A DNA stretch of 64,000 nt from an uncultured Sphingomonadaceae bacterium (GTDB lineage Bacteria > Pseudomonadota > Alphaproteobacteria > Sphingomonadales > Sphingomonadaceae), in assembly GCA_947493955.1 (NCBI GenBank), contig CANLSQ010000001.1:806001-870000 (forward strand), read 5' to 3'. The position numbers were made by a program, and so were the translations under genes. Position 1 is the first letter of the stretch; each line of letters opens with the position of its first letter. Of the stretch, positions 36,476 through 43,907 are shown in pieces. A model generated the notes under the pieces. The model searched no databases and was not told the origin of the DNA. It worked only from the letters and a program-made list of their open reading frames with translations.

Positions 36476-37254
36476 TTGCATCAGGATTTTCCGGACTGGA
36501 GGAACAGTTGTGGTTGTGGTTGTTCGCCATGATCAGGCCCGGCGCAGCCTTTTTTGCGGCGCCCGTCACCGGCGCGAAGGTAGTGCCGGTCCAGCTGCGG
36601 CTGATCGTCTCGCTGGCGGTCGGCATGGCGGCTGTCGGCGGGTCCGGTATCGCACTGCCGGCCGCTGGCTTGATCAGTCTCTCCGGTTTCGCCCTGATCG
36701 CCGGCGAGGTGATTATCGGCCTAGCCATCGGCTTCACGATCCAGATCGGATATGCCGCGGCTTTTGTGGCTGGCGAGACGATCAGTAACGCCATGGGTCT
36801 CGGCTTCGCATCCATGGCTGATCCGCAGACGGGCCAATCCACCCCCGTTATCGGGCAGTTTCTTTCGATCATAGCGACGCTTATTTTTCTGGCCATGGAC
36901 GGCCATCTCACTCTGGCCTCGATCATCGTGCGCAGCTACGAATTCTTGCCGCCCGGCTGCGCCTTGCTGTCAGCGGATGCGGCTTTCCGGCTCGCTCATT
37001 TTGGCGGTTCGTTATTTGTGGCAGGGTTGGCCATTGCCCTGCCGGTCGGTTCTGCCCTGCTGCTGGTGCAGATCATCATGGGCCTGCTGGCGAAGTCTGC
37101 ACCGTCAATGAACCTGTTCGCGGTCGGCTTGCCGGCAACACTGATATTGGGACTGGTGATGCTCGCGATGGCGGCTCCGCTGATGATCGACGGCATTGCC
37201 CAATCGCTCGCCCAGTCGCTGGACTATGGCGAGACTGTAGCAAAGGGCAGCTGA
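36472..37254 (+). CDS. fliR: Flagellar export gate protein FliR
   Basis: A polytopic membrane protein closing the FliPQR gate helix. Its 260 residues contain about six hydrophobic helices; R-P-G-A-A-F-F-A-A-P-V-T, the G-E-x-I-x-G-L-A-I-G-F segment and the G-L-L-A-K-S-A-P-S-M-N-L-F-A-V-G-L-P stretch are diagnostic. It starts with GTG overlapping the fliQ stop (GTGA), and its stop shares one base with flhB. Confidence 0.94.
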   Translation: MIASGFSGLEEQLWLWLFAMIRPGAAFFAAPVTGAKVVPVQLRLIVSLAVGMAAVGGSGIALPAAGLISLSGFALIAGEVIIGLAIGFTIQIGYAAAFVAGETISNAMGLGFASMADPQTGQSTPVIGQFLSIIATLIFLAMDGHLTLASIIVRSYEFLPPGCALLSADAAFRLAHFGGSLFVAGLAIALPVGSALLLVQIIMGLLAKSAPSMNLFAVGLPATLILGLVMLAMAAPLMIDGIAQSLAQSLDYGETVAKGS

Positions 37255-38396
37255 TGCCAGATGGACCGCAAGGTGGCGGAGAGAAAACCGAAGCGCCAAC
37301 TCCAAAACGGTTGCAGGATAGCGCCAAAAAGGGCGATGTCCTGCAGTCCAAGGAATTAAGCGGGGCAATGGTCGTTATGGCTGGCGCAATTGGGTTTGCC
37401 GCTCTCGGCAACGCTCTGCTTGACGCTCTGGCACAGATGGTGACGAGCGGCCTGACAATAGAGCCCGATGATATTGTGCATTTCAATCCTGGCGAGCGAA
37501 CCTTTCGTCATCTCGGCAAGATTATTCTACCCTTTCTCGGTCTGTTTGGCATCGCCATGATCGCCGCAATAGCAACACCCTTGGTGCTCGGGTCGATGGG
37601 TTTTCGCTGGATAGCTATGAAACCGAAAGGAGAAAAGCTCAATCCGCTTAACGGCCTGAAACGCATGTTTGGAACGAGAGGCCTGATCGAACTGGTCAAG
37701 GCGCTCGCAAAAGTAATCCTGCTCGGCTTTATCGGGTTGTGGCTGGTCTATGCAAACCTGCCGAACATGTTCGCACTGGGTGGTCAGGACATGCGTTCTT
37801 CTATCGGCGAATTTGGCGATCTTTTTATCATGATCCTCATGGTCATGGCGGTAGGTTTTTTGATGATTGCGGGCATCGATGTCCCGGCACAAATGTTTCA
37901 GCGCAGCAAGCGCCTCCGTATGACCAAACAAGAGGTCAAAGATGAACAAAAGGATATCGAGGGATCGCCGGAACTGAAATCGGCGCTGCGCAAAAAACAG
38001 CAGGAAACATTGTCCCGCTCGGCGCGAAAAGCGGTGGAGGAAGCGACAGTGGTGCTCAACAACCCGACGCATTTCTCCGTGGTGCTGCGCTATCGCCCCG
38101 GAATGGATGCGGTCCCTGTCGTGCTGGCACGGGGCAGGGGGGCGACTGCTCTGGCAATACGCGAACTGGCCGAAGAAAAAGCGGTGCCGATGCTGCGATA
38201 TCCGATGCTTACGCGCGCGATATATTTCACCACACCAGTAGGCGGTGTTATCGATGAGCGACTCTATGTGGCGGTGGCGACTATATTAGCTTTTCTATTC
38301 CGCCTCGATGCAAAAATTGCTGAGGAACTGGAACGGCCACATATTGATCTGCCGGATGAAATGCGTTTTGACAGTGACGGAAATTGTGAGACTTAG
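37254..38396 (+). CDS. flhB: Flagellar export switch protein FlhB
   Basis: The gate component whose cytoplasmic domain decides between rod/hook and filament export. Four membrane helices precede the autocleavage motif N270-P271-T272-H273, followed by F-S-V-V-L-R-Y. The N-terminal G-G-E-K-T-E-A-P-T-P-K-R-L-Q-D is typical. Length 380 is normal. It stands directly after fliR rather than in a separate flh operon, a layout found in many alphaproteobacteria. Confidence 0.95.
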   Translation: MPDGPQGGGEKTEAPTPKRLQDSAKKGDVLQSKELSGAMVVMAGAIGFAALGNALLDALAQMVTSGLTIEPDDIVHFNPGERTFRHLGKIILPFLGLFGIAMIAAIATPLVLGSMGFRWIAMKPKGEKLNPLNGLKRMFGTRGLIELVKALAKVILLGFIGLWLVYANLPNMFALGGQDMRSSIGEFGDLFIMILMVMAVGFLMIAGIDVPAQMFQRSKRLRMTKQEVKDEQKDIEGSPELKSALRKKQQETLSRSARKAVEEATVVLNNPTHFSVVLRYRPGMDAVPVVLARGRGATALAIRELAEEKAVPMLRYPMLTRAIYFTTPVGGVIDERLYVAVATILAFLFRLDAKIAEELERPHIDLPDEMRFDSDGNCET

Positions 38397-38432
38397 TCTA
38401 AAACTTTCGCAATGTTCGTCGTTTTTGAACTC

Positions 38433-39806
38433 ATGTTCAGCTCAATATCCAATCTCATCAGCTCTGGCACAGGCGTGAATAGTGGACAGCTTGTTACCGA
38501 TCTTCTGGCGGCGTCCCGCGGTCCCAAAGAAGCGATTTTACAAAGCCGGGAGCAAGCGAATAACCTGAAGATTTCGGCTTTGGCATCCGCTTCCTCATCC
38601 CTCGATACTTTCGCGGCGGCCTTGGCTGATTTGCTGGATGGTCGTGCTTTTGCCGGTGATCTGGTTTCCAGTCAGCCTTCGCTGGCCAGCGTTAGTTTTA
38701 TTGATGATGCGCGTCCGCAAGGGCTTCCGGCGACACTCGAAATCAACCAGCTGGCGTCGCCGCGTCGGTTGGTATCCGATGTCGTGGCGGATGGTGATAT
38801 CATTATTGGCGCGGGCGGTATGACGATCGTCAGCAGCAGTGGCAGTTTCGATGTCACTCTATTGGACGGTGCGGCCAGCATCACGGATCTTGCGAACGCG
38901 ATCAATGAAGTAGGAGCAGGTGTCTCGGCGTCAATTATCACAGATAATCATGGTGCACGCCTCATTCTGGAAGGGCAGGAGGGAGAAGATCAGACATTCA
39001 CTGTGAGCGGTGATTTTGCAGACTATAACTATCCGCCAGTTGTTACTGGAATGACCTTGGTAAGCGAAGCGGCGGACGCACTCATAGTGGTGGATGGGGT
39101 GGATTTGGCCTATGGTAGTAACGTCATTGAAAATGCAATCCCGGGTGTGTCAGTAACGCTGAATACTGCCTCGCCGGGTACGCAAATTACTATCAGCGGG
39201 GATCAGCCTACGACCACCATTTCCGATCTCGTGTCGGATTTTGTTGATGCCTATAATCAGTTGCGCAACGCACTGAACGCAGCAACTGCCGCTGGCACGG
39301 ATAGCGGGACTGCCGGACCGCTGGCCGGTGATCCGGGGGTCAGGGAGATGATCCGGTCGCTGGGACAGATTGGGGCAGCAACTCTGGTCGATAGCGGCCC
39401 GTATCGCGCATTGTCCGACATTGGTGTGAGAACCGACCGTGACGGAACGCTCTCGATAGACAAGGAACGGCTTGAAGCGGTGCTGAGTAGCGATGCCGAA
39501 GCAGTATCCAATATGCTCGATCCATTGGTGGTCGATGACAGCAATCCTGGCATAGCCGGCGTCCTTCAGGCGATCCGGGATCGCTTGCAAGGCGATAATG
39601 GTGCGTTGGAAAGTTCGCAAAAACGCCTGGACCAGATCAAGGAAAATTTGGTCGATGCCTGGGAAAAACTTGACCAAGACAGTGATCGCTATGCAGCCCA
39701 GCTGCAGCAAAGTTTTGCGAATATGGATCGTCAACTGGTCGTGCTTCAAGCGACTCAAAGCTATCTCACGCAGCAGATAGCGATCTGGAACAACAATAGT
39801 GACTAA
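38433..39806 (+). CDS. fliD: Flagellar hook-associated protein 2 (filament cap)
   Basis: FliD caps the growing filament and guides flagellin folding. The N-terminal S-S-I-S-N-L-I-S-S-G-T-G-V-N-S-G and the C-terminal coiled region Q-K-R-L-D-Q-I-K-E-N-L, with a final Y-L-T-Q-Q-I-A-I-W-N-N-N, fit the family; the middle carries FliD_C features such as L-S-D-I-G-V-R-T-D-R-D-G-T-L. Length 457. ATG 38433 was preferred on N-terminal similarity; ATG 38412 is an alternative and neither has a strong ribosome site. flhB ends 36 bp upstream. Confidence 0.9.
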   Translation: MFSSISNLISSGTGVNSGQLVTDLLAASRGPKEAILQSREQANNLKISALASASSSLDTFAAALADLLDGRAFAGDLVSSQPSLASVSFIDDARPQGLPATLEINQLASPRRLVSDVVADGDIIIGAGGMTIVSSSGSFDVTLLDGAASITDLANAINEVGAGVSASIITDNHGARLILEGQEGEDQTFTVSGDFADYNYPPVVTGMTLVSEAADALIVVDGVDLAYGSNVIENAIPGVSVTLNTASPGTQITISGDQPTTTISDLVSDFVDAYNQLRNALNAATAAGTDSGTAGPLAGDPGVREMIRSLGQIGAATLVDSGPYRALSDIGVRTDRDGTLSIDKERLEAVLSSDAEAVSNMLDPLVVDDSNPGIAGVLQAIRDRLQGDNGALESSQKRLDQIKENLVDAWEKLDQDSDRYAAQLQQSFANMDRQLVVLQATQSYLTQQIAIWNNNSD

Positions 39807-39826
39807 GCGCCTCGCGCGGGAGAGAA

Positions 39827-40210
39827 ATGATGCACGATATGAGCATTGCGCAATCCGGCTATGCAGCCGCCGGGAAAGAAGCACGGGTGCTGAATGCCAA
39901 CGCGCATGAGCTGGTGAATATCCTGTTTGAAGAGCTGCTCAATCTGCTCGACGAAATTCACCTGATTTATCAGCGGGGCAAATCCCGGGAAATTGTTGAT
40001 CAGCAGGTCATGGCCCTGACGATTGTGGATTCCCTGATGGCCAGCCTGGATATGAAAAAAGGGGGTAATCTCGCCAAAAACCTGCATCTGCTTTACGGCC
40101 AGGTTCGCCAGTTAATTTCATCAAGGGAACCGAAAAATCTCATAAGAAATAATCGTGCAGCCCATCGGATTATGTCTGAAATCTTTTCAGCCTGGTCGGA
40201 AATCGGATAG
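39827..40210 (+). CDS. fliS: Flagellin export chaperone FliS
   Basis: A helical cytoplasmic chaperone that keeps flagellin unfolded for export. The 127 residues include H-E-L-V-N-I-L-F-E-E-L-L-N-L-L, I-V-D-S-L-M-A-S-L-D-M-K-K-G-G-N-L-A-K-N-L and L-Y-G-Q-V-R-Q-L-I, matching the FliS helices. GAGAG lies before the ATG. It ends the flagellar series and abuts the convergent DUF4126 gene without any gap. Confidence 0.9.
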   Translation: MMHDMSIAQSGYAAAGKEARVLNANAHELVNILFEELLNLLDEIHLIYQRGKSREIVDQQVMALTIVDSLMASLDMKKGGNLAKNLHLLYGQVRQLISSREPKNLIRNNRAAHRIMSEIFSAWSEIG

Positions 40211-40798
40211 CTAATTGCCGCTGGAGACGATTTGTCGCCACAGCCGATAGCCTTTGTAAACCAGAAAAAAACAGAGGATCAGCAACACGGATGCGATGAT
40301 CAGTGCCGCCACCGGATTGGCAAAAGCCAGGAACAATAGTCCGCCCGTCGCGACATCTTCGCCCGTGGACACCACAGCATTGCTGACTGGTTCCGGACTG
40401 GTGTTCACGATGGCGCGTGCACCTGCCTTCGCGCCGTGGCTCATCAATGCCGCGCCACCGCCGAGTAGAAAGATGATAACCTGCCAAGCGGGATCACCGG
40501 AATCAACCACAGCCAAGGCGAGAAGAGCACCGCCGAGAGGGCGGATCACAGTGTGAATCGTGTCCCAAATGCTATCCAGCCATAATATTTTATCGGCAAA
40601 AAATTCGGCGATTGCGCCCAAAGCACTGATGCCCAGAACCCAGGGATTGGCCAGCGCATCCAGCATCTGCAGATTTTCGGGTAGACTGATCCACTGCAAA
40701 CGCATGGCAAGACCCGTTACGAAAACAGTAAGATAGAGCCGCCAGCCCGACAAAAGGCTGACGCTGCCAGCCAGTCCCAAAATTTCAACAATGCCCAT
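40211..40798 (-). CDS. DUF4126 family membrane protein
   Basis: A 195-residue membrane protein of the DUF4126 type, of unknown function. Visible markers are S-G-W-R-L-Y-L-T-V-F near the N-terminus, L-E-F-F-A-D-K-type segment (E-F-F-A-D-K-I-L-W-L-D-S-I-W-D-T-I-H-T), a glycine-rich L-L-G-G-G-A-A-L-M-S-H-G-A-K-A-G-A-R and the N-T-S-P-E-P-V-S-N motif that defines the family. About five hydrophobic segments are present. It abuts fliS tail to tail. Confidence 0.85.
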   Translation of the reverse strand: MGIVEILGLAGSVSLLSGWRLYLTVFVTGLAMRLQWISLPENLQMLDALANPWVLGISALGAIAEFFADKILWLDSIWDTIHTVIRPLGGALLALAVVDSGDPAWQVIIFLLGGGAALMSHGAKAGARAIVNTSPEPVSNAVVSTGEDVATGGLLFLAFANPVAALIIASVLLILCFFLVYKGYRLWRQIVSSGN

Positions 40799-40903
40799 CC
40801 CCGGTAATTGCCACGAACATTGTGGCTTGGCAAATCGCGATAGTAACAGCCAAGTTTTATGCTGCGCCTTTACATTGCCGGATCATGCTGGTCATATGAC
40901 ACG

Positions 40904-41719
40904 ATGACAGATCAAAATAAGCCGAACACAATTGATGCCCTGACCGGGAAACCAATGCCAAAACCCATTCCCGCCTCAACACTGGTTATTTTTCGGGATC
41001 AGCCGGGTAACACGGCACCGGACCTGTTGATGGTGGAACGTTCTGCAAAAATGGCATTTGCTGCCGGCGCGGCGGTTTTTCCAGGGGGAAGAGTCGATGA
41101 TGCCGACCATGATTTTGCAAGAGCCCTTGGCCATGATGACGTCGATGAATATGGCGCGCGTATTGCGGCAATTCGTGAATCCATTGAAGAAACCGGCATC
41201 GCCGTTGCTGTTGACGGTGACCTTGCGGCAAAGCGGGTGATGGAGGCCCGTGCAGCTTTGCATGACGGTACAATATTGTCAGAAATATGCGGTCAGTTTG
41301 ACTGGCAGTTAAGTCTCGACAAGCTGGTGCCTTTTACCCGTTGGTGTCCGCCTTTTGCCGAAAAGCGGGTTTTTGATACGCGCTTCTACATGATATCGCA
41401 CGACGATCACGCCGCAGAAGCGACGGTTGATGAAACCGAAAATTATAATCTGTTCTGGAGTAGCGCGCAGGGCGTGCTGGATAAAGCAGACGCCGGAGAG
41501 GTCAAAATCATCTTTCCGACCAAGCGCAATCTGGAACGACTGGCGCAATTTGGTTCCTTTGTTGAGGCTGCAGAACACAGCCTCAGACATCCGGTAACGA
41601 TGGTTTCTCCGACCATCGAAAAGCGCGACGATGGCGTGCATTTATGCATACCGGAGGGGATTGGATATCCCGTGACATCCGAACCGATGGATGCCGTACA
41701 GCGCGGTTTTAACAAATAG
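40904..41719 (+). CDS. NUDIX hydrolase, NUDT19-like
   Basis: A 271-residue pyrophosphohydrolase resembling the NUDT7/NUDT19 branch, whose members cleave nucleoside-diphosphate linked compounds such as CoA derivatives. The NUDIX box is interrupted after F-P-G-G-R-V by an insert, then continues A-I-R-E-S-I-E-E-T-G, which holds the metal-binding glutamates. The W-C-P-P segment and F-D-T-R-F-Y-M follow in family order. ATG 40904 is chosen; ATG 40859 adds 15 non-conserved residues. Substrate is inferred only. Confidence 0.8.
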   Translation: MTDQNKPNTIDALTGKPMPKPIPASTLVIFRDQPGNTAPDLLMVERSAKMAFAAGAAVFPGGRVDDADHDFARALGHDDVDEYGARIAAIRESIEETGIAVAVDGDLAAKRVMEARAALHDGTILSEICGQFDWQLSLDKLVPFTRWCPPFAEKRVFDTRFYMISHDDHAAEATVDETENYNLFWSSAQGVLDKADAGEVKIIFPTKRNLERLAQFGSFVEAAEHSLRHPVTMVSPTIEKRDDGVHLCIPEGIGYPVTSEPMDAVQRGFNK

Positions 41720-41731
41720 GGAAACAAGGAT

Positions 41732-41808
41732 TGGCGCGCCCGACAGGAGTCGAACCTGTGGCCTCAAGATTAGAAGTCTCGCGCTCTATCCAGCTGAGCT
41801 ACGGGCGC
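41732..41808 (-). tRNA. tRNA-Arg (anticodon TCT)
   Basis: A full cloverleaf is readable on the minus strand: acceptor GCGCCCG/CGGGCGC with discriminator G and encoded CCA, D arm GCTC/GAGC, anticodon loop CTTCTAA (anticodon TCT), and the T loop GGTTCGACTCC. A TTGACA on the minus strand at 41898-41893 could be the -35 of its promoter. Confidence 0.96.
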
Positions 41809-42005
41809 GCACCTTAGAAATCCCTGTTTCCGAAGAAAAGCTGCTTATTCGCAGTTTTCTGCGGCTCAGCGCGTAAACAGGATCGGATTGAATGTCAACC
41901 ACCGGATCATCTTGTGTGGATGGCGGGAGTGACTGCAAAAGCGTGATTTGCCAGTAGCAAGACATAAGCTGAACTAATAGTATTTCACTGCCGACATAAA
42001 AGGCC

Positions 42006-42051
42006 AATACTTATACATTCGTTGACAAGTATTATCTTCTGCCCCTTTATT
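42006..42051 (+). promoter_or_regulatory. Promoter with overlapping inverted repeat upstream of the ECF sigma gene
   Basis: TTGACA at 42022-42027 with a modest -10 (TTTATT, 42046-42051) 18 bp on. The arms AATACTT (42006-42012) and AAGTATT (42027-42033) form an inverted repeat that overlaps the -35, suggesting an operator. Its presence argues that the TTG at 42022 is promoter, not start codon. Confidence 0.5.
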
Positions 42052-42084
42052 ACGCCATCTGACCGGATTCGATTAGGGGCTAGG

Positions 42085-42663
42085 TTGACATCAAGTAAAG
42101 ACAATGAATCCCAGAAATCTGCTGGTATCACATCCGCTGCAGATGATCTTGATGGACAAGCGCTGCATGACGGCCTGGAGGAGCTTTTTTCACAGTTTCG
42201 TGTTCCGCTGGAAAAATATTTCCGAAAAAGAGTCTACAATCAGAATGAAGTGGATGACCTTGTACAAGACGTCTTCTATCGTCTGACATCGCGGACAGAT
42301 TCAACAAAATTGGAGCGGCCAGAAGCCTTCATATTCCAGATCGCAGCCAACTTGCTACGTGACAAGGCGCGGCGCGAAGCAACCAAAAGATCATTTACCA
42401 AGCATTTATCCGACCAAAATGAAAATGCTTTTGAGGAACTTTCACCCGAGCGCGTCTTGTTAGGTAAAGAGAAAGTAGTAGCGCTGAAAAACGCATTAAA
42501 CGAATTGCCGGAACGCACACGGAATGTTTTCCTGTTGCACAGGTTTGAAGAGTTTAAATATCGCGAGATCGCGCAGCAATTAGGTATATCGATGAGTTCA
42601 GTTGAAAAGCACATGATGGATGCCATCAAGCATCTTGCACATCGTTTGGGGCCACCGGAATGA
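42085..42663 (+). CDS. ECF RNA polymerase sigma factor, FecI type
   Basis: A sigma-70 family ECF factor of the iron/nutrient-uptake signalling class. Region 2 runs from about L-E-K-Y-F-R-K-R-V through N-E-V-D-D-L-V-Q-D-V-F-Y-R-L, with P-E-A-F-I-F-Q-I-A-A-N-L-L-R-D after it; region 4 is L-P-E-R-T-R-N-V-F-L-L-H-R-F-E-E-F-K-Y-R-E-I-A-Q-Q-L-G-I-S. A TTG at 42085 with AGGGG five bases upstream is the best start; there is no ATG before region 2. The stop overlaps fecR. It would activate the TonB receptor gene at 43908. Confidence 0.88.
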   Translation: MTSSKDNESQKSAGITSAADDLDGQALHDGLEELFSQFRVPLEKYFRKRVYNQNEVDDLVQDVFYRLTSRTDSTKLERPEAFIFQIAANLLRDKARREATKRSFTKHLSDQNENAFEELSPERVLLGKEKVVALKNALNELPERTRNVFLLHRFEEFKYREIAQQLGISMSSVEKHMMDAIKHLAHRLGPPE

Positions 42664-43730
42664 TGGATCCAAATAACATGAATGCAATGAATGCGGACAA
42701 CAGTGTCGAGGAACAAGCTGCCTACTGGTTTGCAAGGCTGCGTGCAGATAATGCCAGCAAAGCAGATCAAAGGCGTTTCAAGACTTGGCTCGAAAAATCA
42801 CCTGAACATGCCGAGGCTTATGCGTTGCAGGAAGAAGTCTGGACGGCAATGCAGGATAGCGCTGTCGATGACGAGATTATGGCGATGCGCCAAAATGCTC
42901 TTGCTGTATCTGCAGGAGCGAACAACAACAGCTGGATGAAATATGGCGCGATTGCGGCCACCCTTCTGGTTTTGGTTGCTTCAATGGTGATGCTCAATCC
43001 GTTTTGGCAAATGGGTGTCTCTGATGATGCCGATCCGTCTCGACAATTTGCGCAAGGAGAGTCGCAGTCCTCCCCTATTTACAGGACCGCCATCGGTCAG
43101 AGATCGACAGTTAACCTGCCCGACGGTTCCGTTGTGGAACTGAATACCGACAGTCTGGTCCAGATTAATTTTAGCGAGGACAGGCGTGACCTGATCCTGC
43201 TGCGCGGCGAAGCATTGTTCGAAGTTGCCAAGGATGCCGATCGTCCTTTCGTGGTGGAAGCCGACGGAAAGCTGGTGACTGCTGTTGGCACGACCTTCTC
43301 GGTTCGGCGGAGCGATGACGAAGTGCGTGTGACCCTTATCGAAGGAATCGTGACGGTCAATCAGGATGACAGTGATACTGCCAATCCGGATGCGGTGAGC
43401 AAGAAACAGTTGAAACCGGGAGAGCAGCTGATCGCGCAGGGTGACCTGCCTTTCAAAGTCAATGTGATTGACACGGCCGTGGCGACAAGCTGGAAAGACG
43501 GTCGCCTGATTTTTGACAATGAACCATTGGGCATGATTGTTCAGGAGGTGAACAGATATTCTTCGCGTAAACTGGTGTTCGGCGATCCAACGCTTTCCGA
43601 CATGCGGGTTAGCGGTATTTTCCAGGTCGGCTCCGTCGACAGTTTCGCAGCCGCCCTCGAAGCATCATTCCCTGTCAGAAACAGCGCTCCAGCTGGTGAA
43701 GGTGACATTATTCTCGACTGGAAAGAATAA
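42660..43730 (+). CDS. FecR family anti-sigma regulator
   Basis: An inner-membrane sigma regulator that receives a signal from the outer-membrane receptor and controls the ECF factor. The N-terminal cytoplasmic part (E-E-Q-A-A-Y-W-F-A-R-L, F-K-T-W-L-E-K-S-P-E-H-A-E-A-Y) is the DUF4880 type; one membrane helix lies near residues 95-117; the periplasmic FecR domain has G-Q-R-S-T-V-N-L-P-D-G-S-V-V-E-L-N-T and F-E-V-A-K-D-A-D-R-P-F-V-V; the end is DUF4974-like. Length 356. ATGA overlap with the sigma gene. Confidence 0.92.
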   Translation: MMDPNNMNAMNADNSVEEQAAYWFARLRADNASKADQRRFKTWLEKSPEHAEAYALQEEVWTAMQDSAVDDEIMAMRQNALAVSAGANNNSWMKYGAIAATLLVLVASMVMLNPFWQMGVSDDADPSRQFAQGESQSSPIYRTAIGQRSTVNLPDGSVVELNTDSLVQINFSEDRRDLILLRGEALFEVAKDADRPFVVEADGKLVTAVGTTFSVRRSDDEVRVTLIEGIVTVNQDDSDTANPDAVSKKQLKPGEQLIAQGDLPFKVNVIDTAVATSWKDGRLIFDNEPLGMIVQEVNRYSSRKLVFGDPTLSDMRVSGIFQVGSVDSFAAALEASFPVRNSAPAGEGDIILDWKE

Positions 43731-43740
43731 CCTTTAGTAT

Positions 43741-43763
43741 CTGATAAAAATAGAATTTTTCAG
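43741..43763 (+). terminator. Weak terminator-like hairpin after fecR
   Basis: CTGA-TA-AAAAT pairs with ATTTTTCAG around an AGA loop, with a two-base bulge. It is AT-rich and lacks a following T-run, so it may only attenuate read-through from fecR into the receptor gene. Confidence 0.3.
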
Positions 43764-43777
43764 ACTTAATATACCCC

Positions 43778-43806
43778 GGAATCGCAGATTCTCCATTCCC
43801 GTCCGA
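43778..43806 (+). promoter_or_regulatory. Candidate ECF-type promoter for the TonB receptor gene
   Basis: GGAATC, 17 bp, GTCCGA resembles the bipartite GGAA...GTC layout recognised by ECF sigma factors. It lies about 100 bp before the receptor start and downstream of fecR, where the neighbouring FecI-type factor would act. No consensus for this sigma factor is known to me. Confidence 0.35.
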
Positions 43807-43907
43807 AAAAGATTTTGAGGGATGGTGAACCTCGCGCGTCTTACTTTCTGTGAGGCTAGTCAGCGGATGACTGACAGCCAACAGGGATAGAAAGACAGGG
43901 GATCAAT

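Noticed and set aside
42022-42084. Longer ECF sigma protein starting at TTG 42022
   Set aside because: That TTG is part of a TTGACA -35 box, lacks a ribosome site, and the added residues are not conserved-looking.
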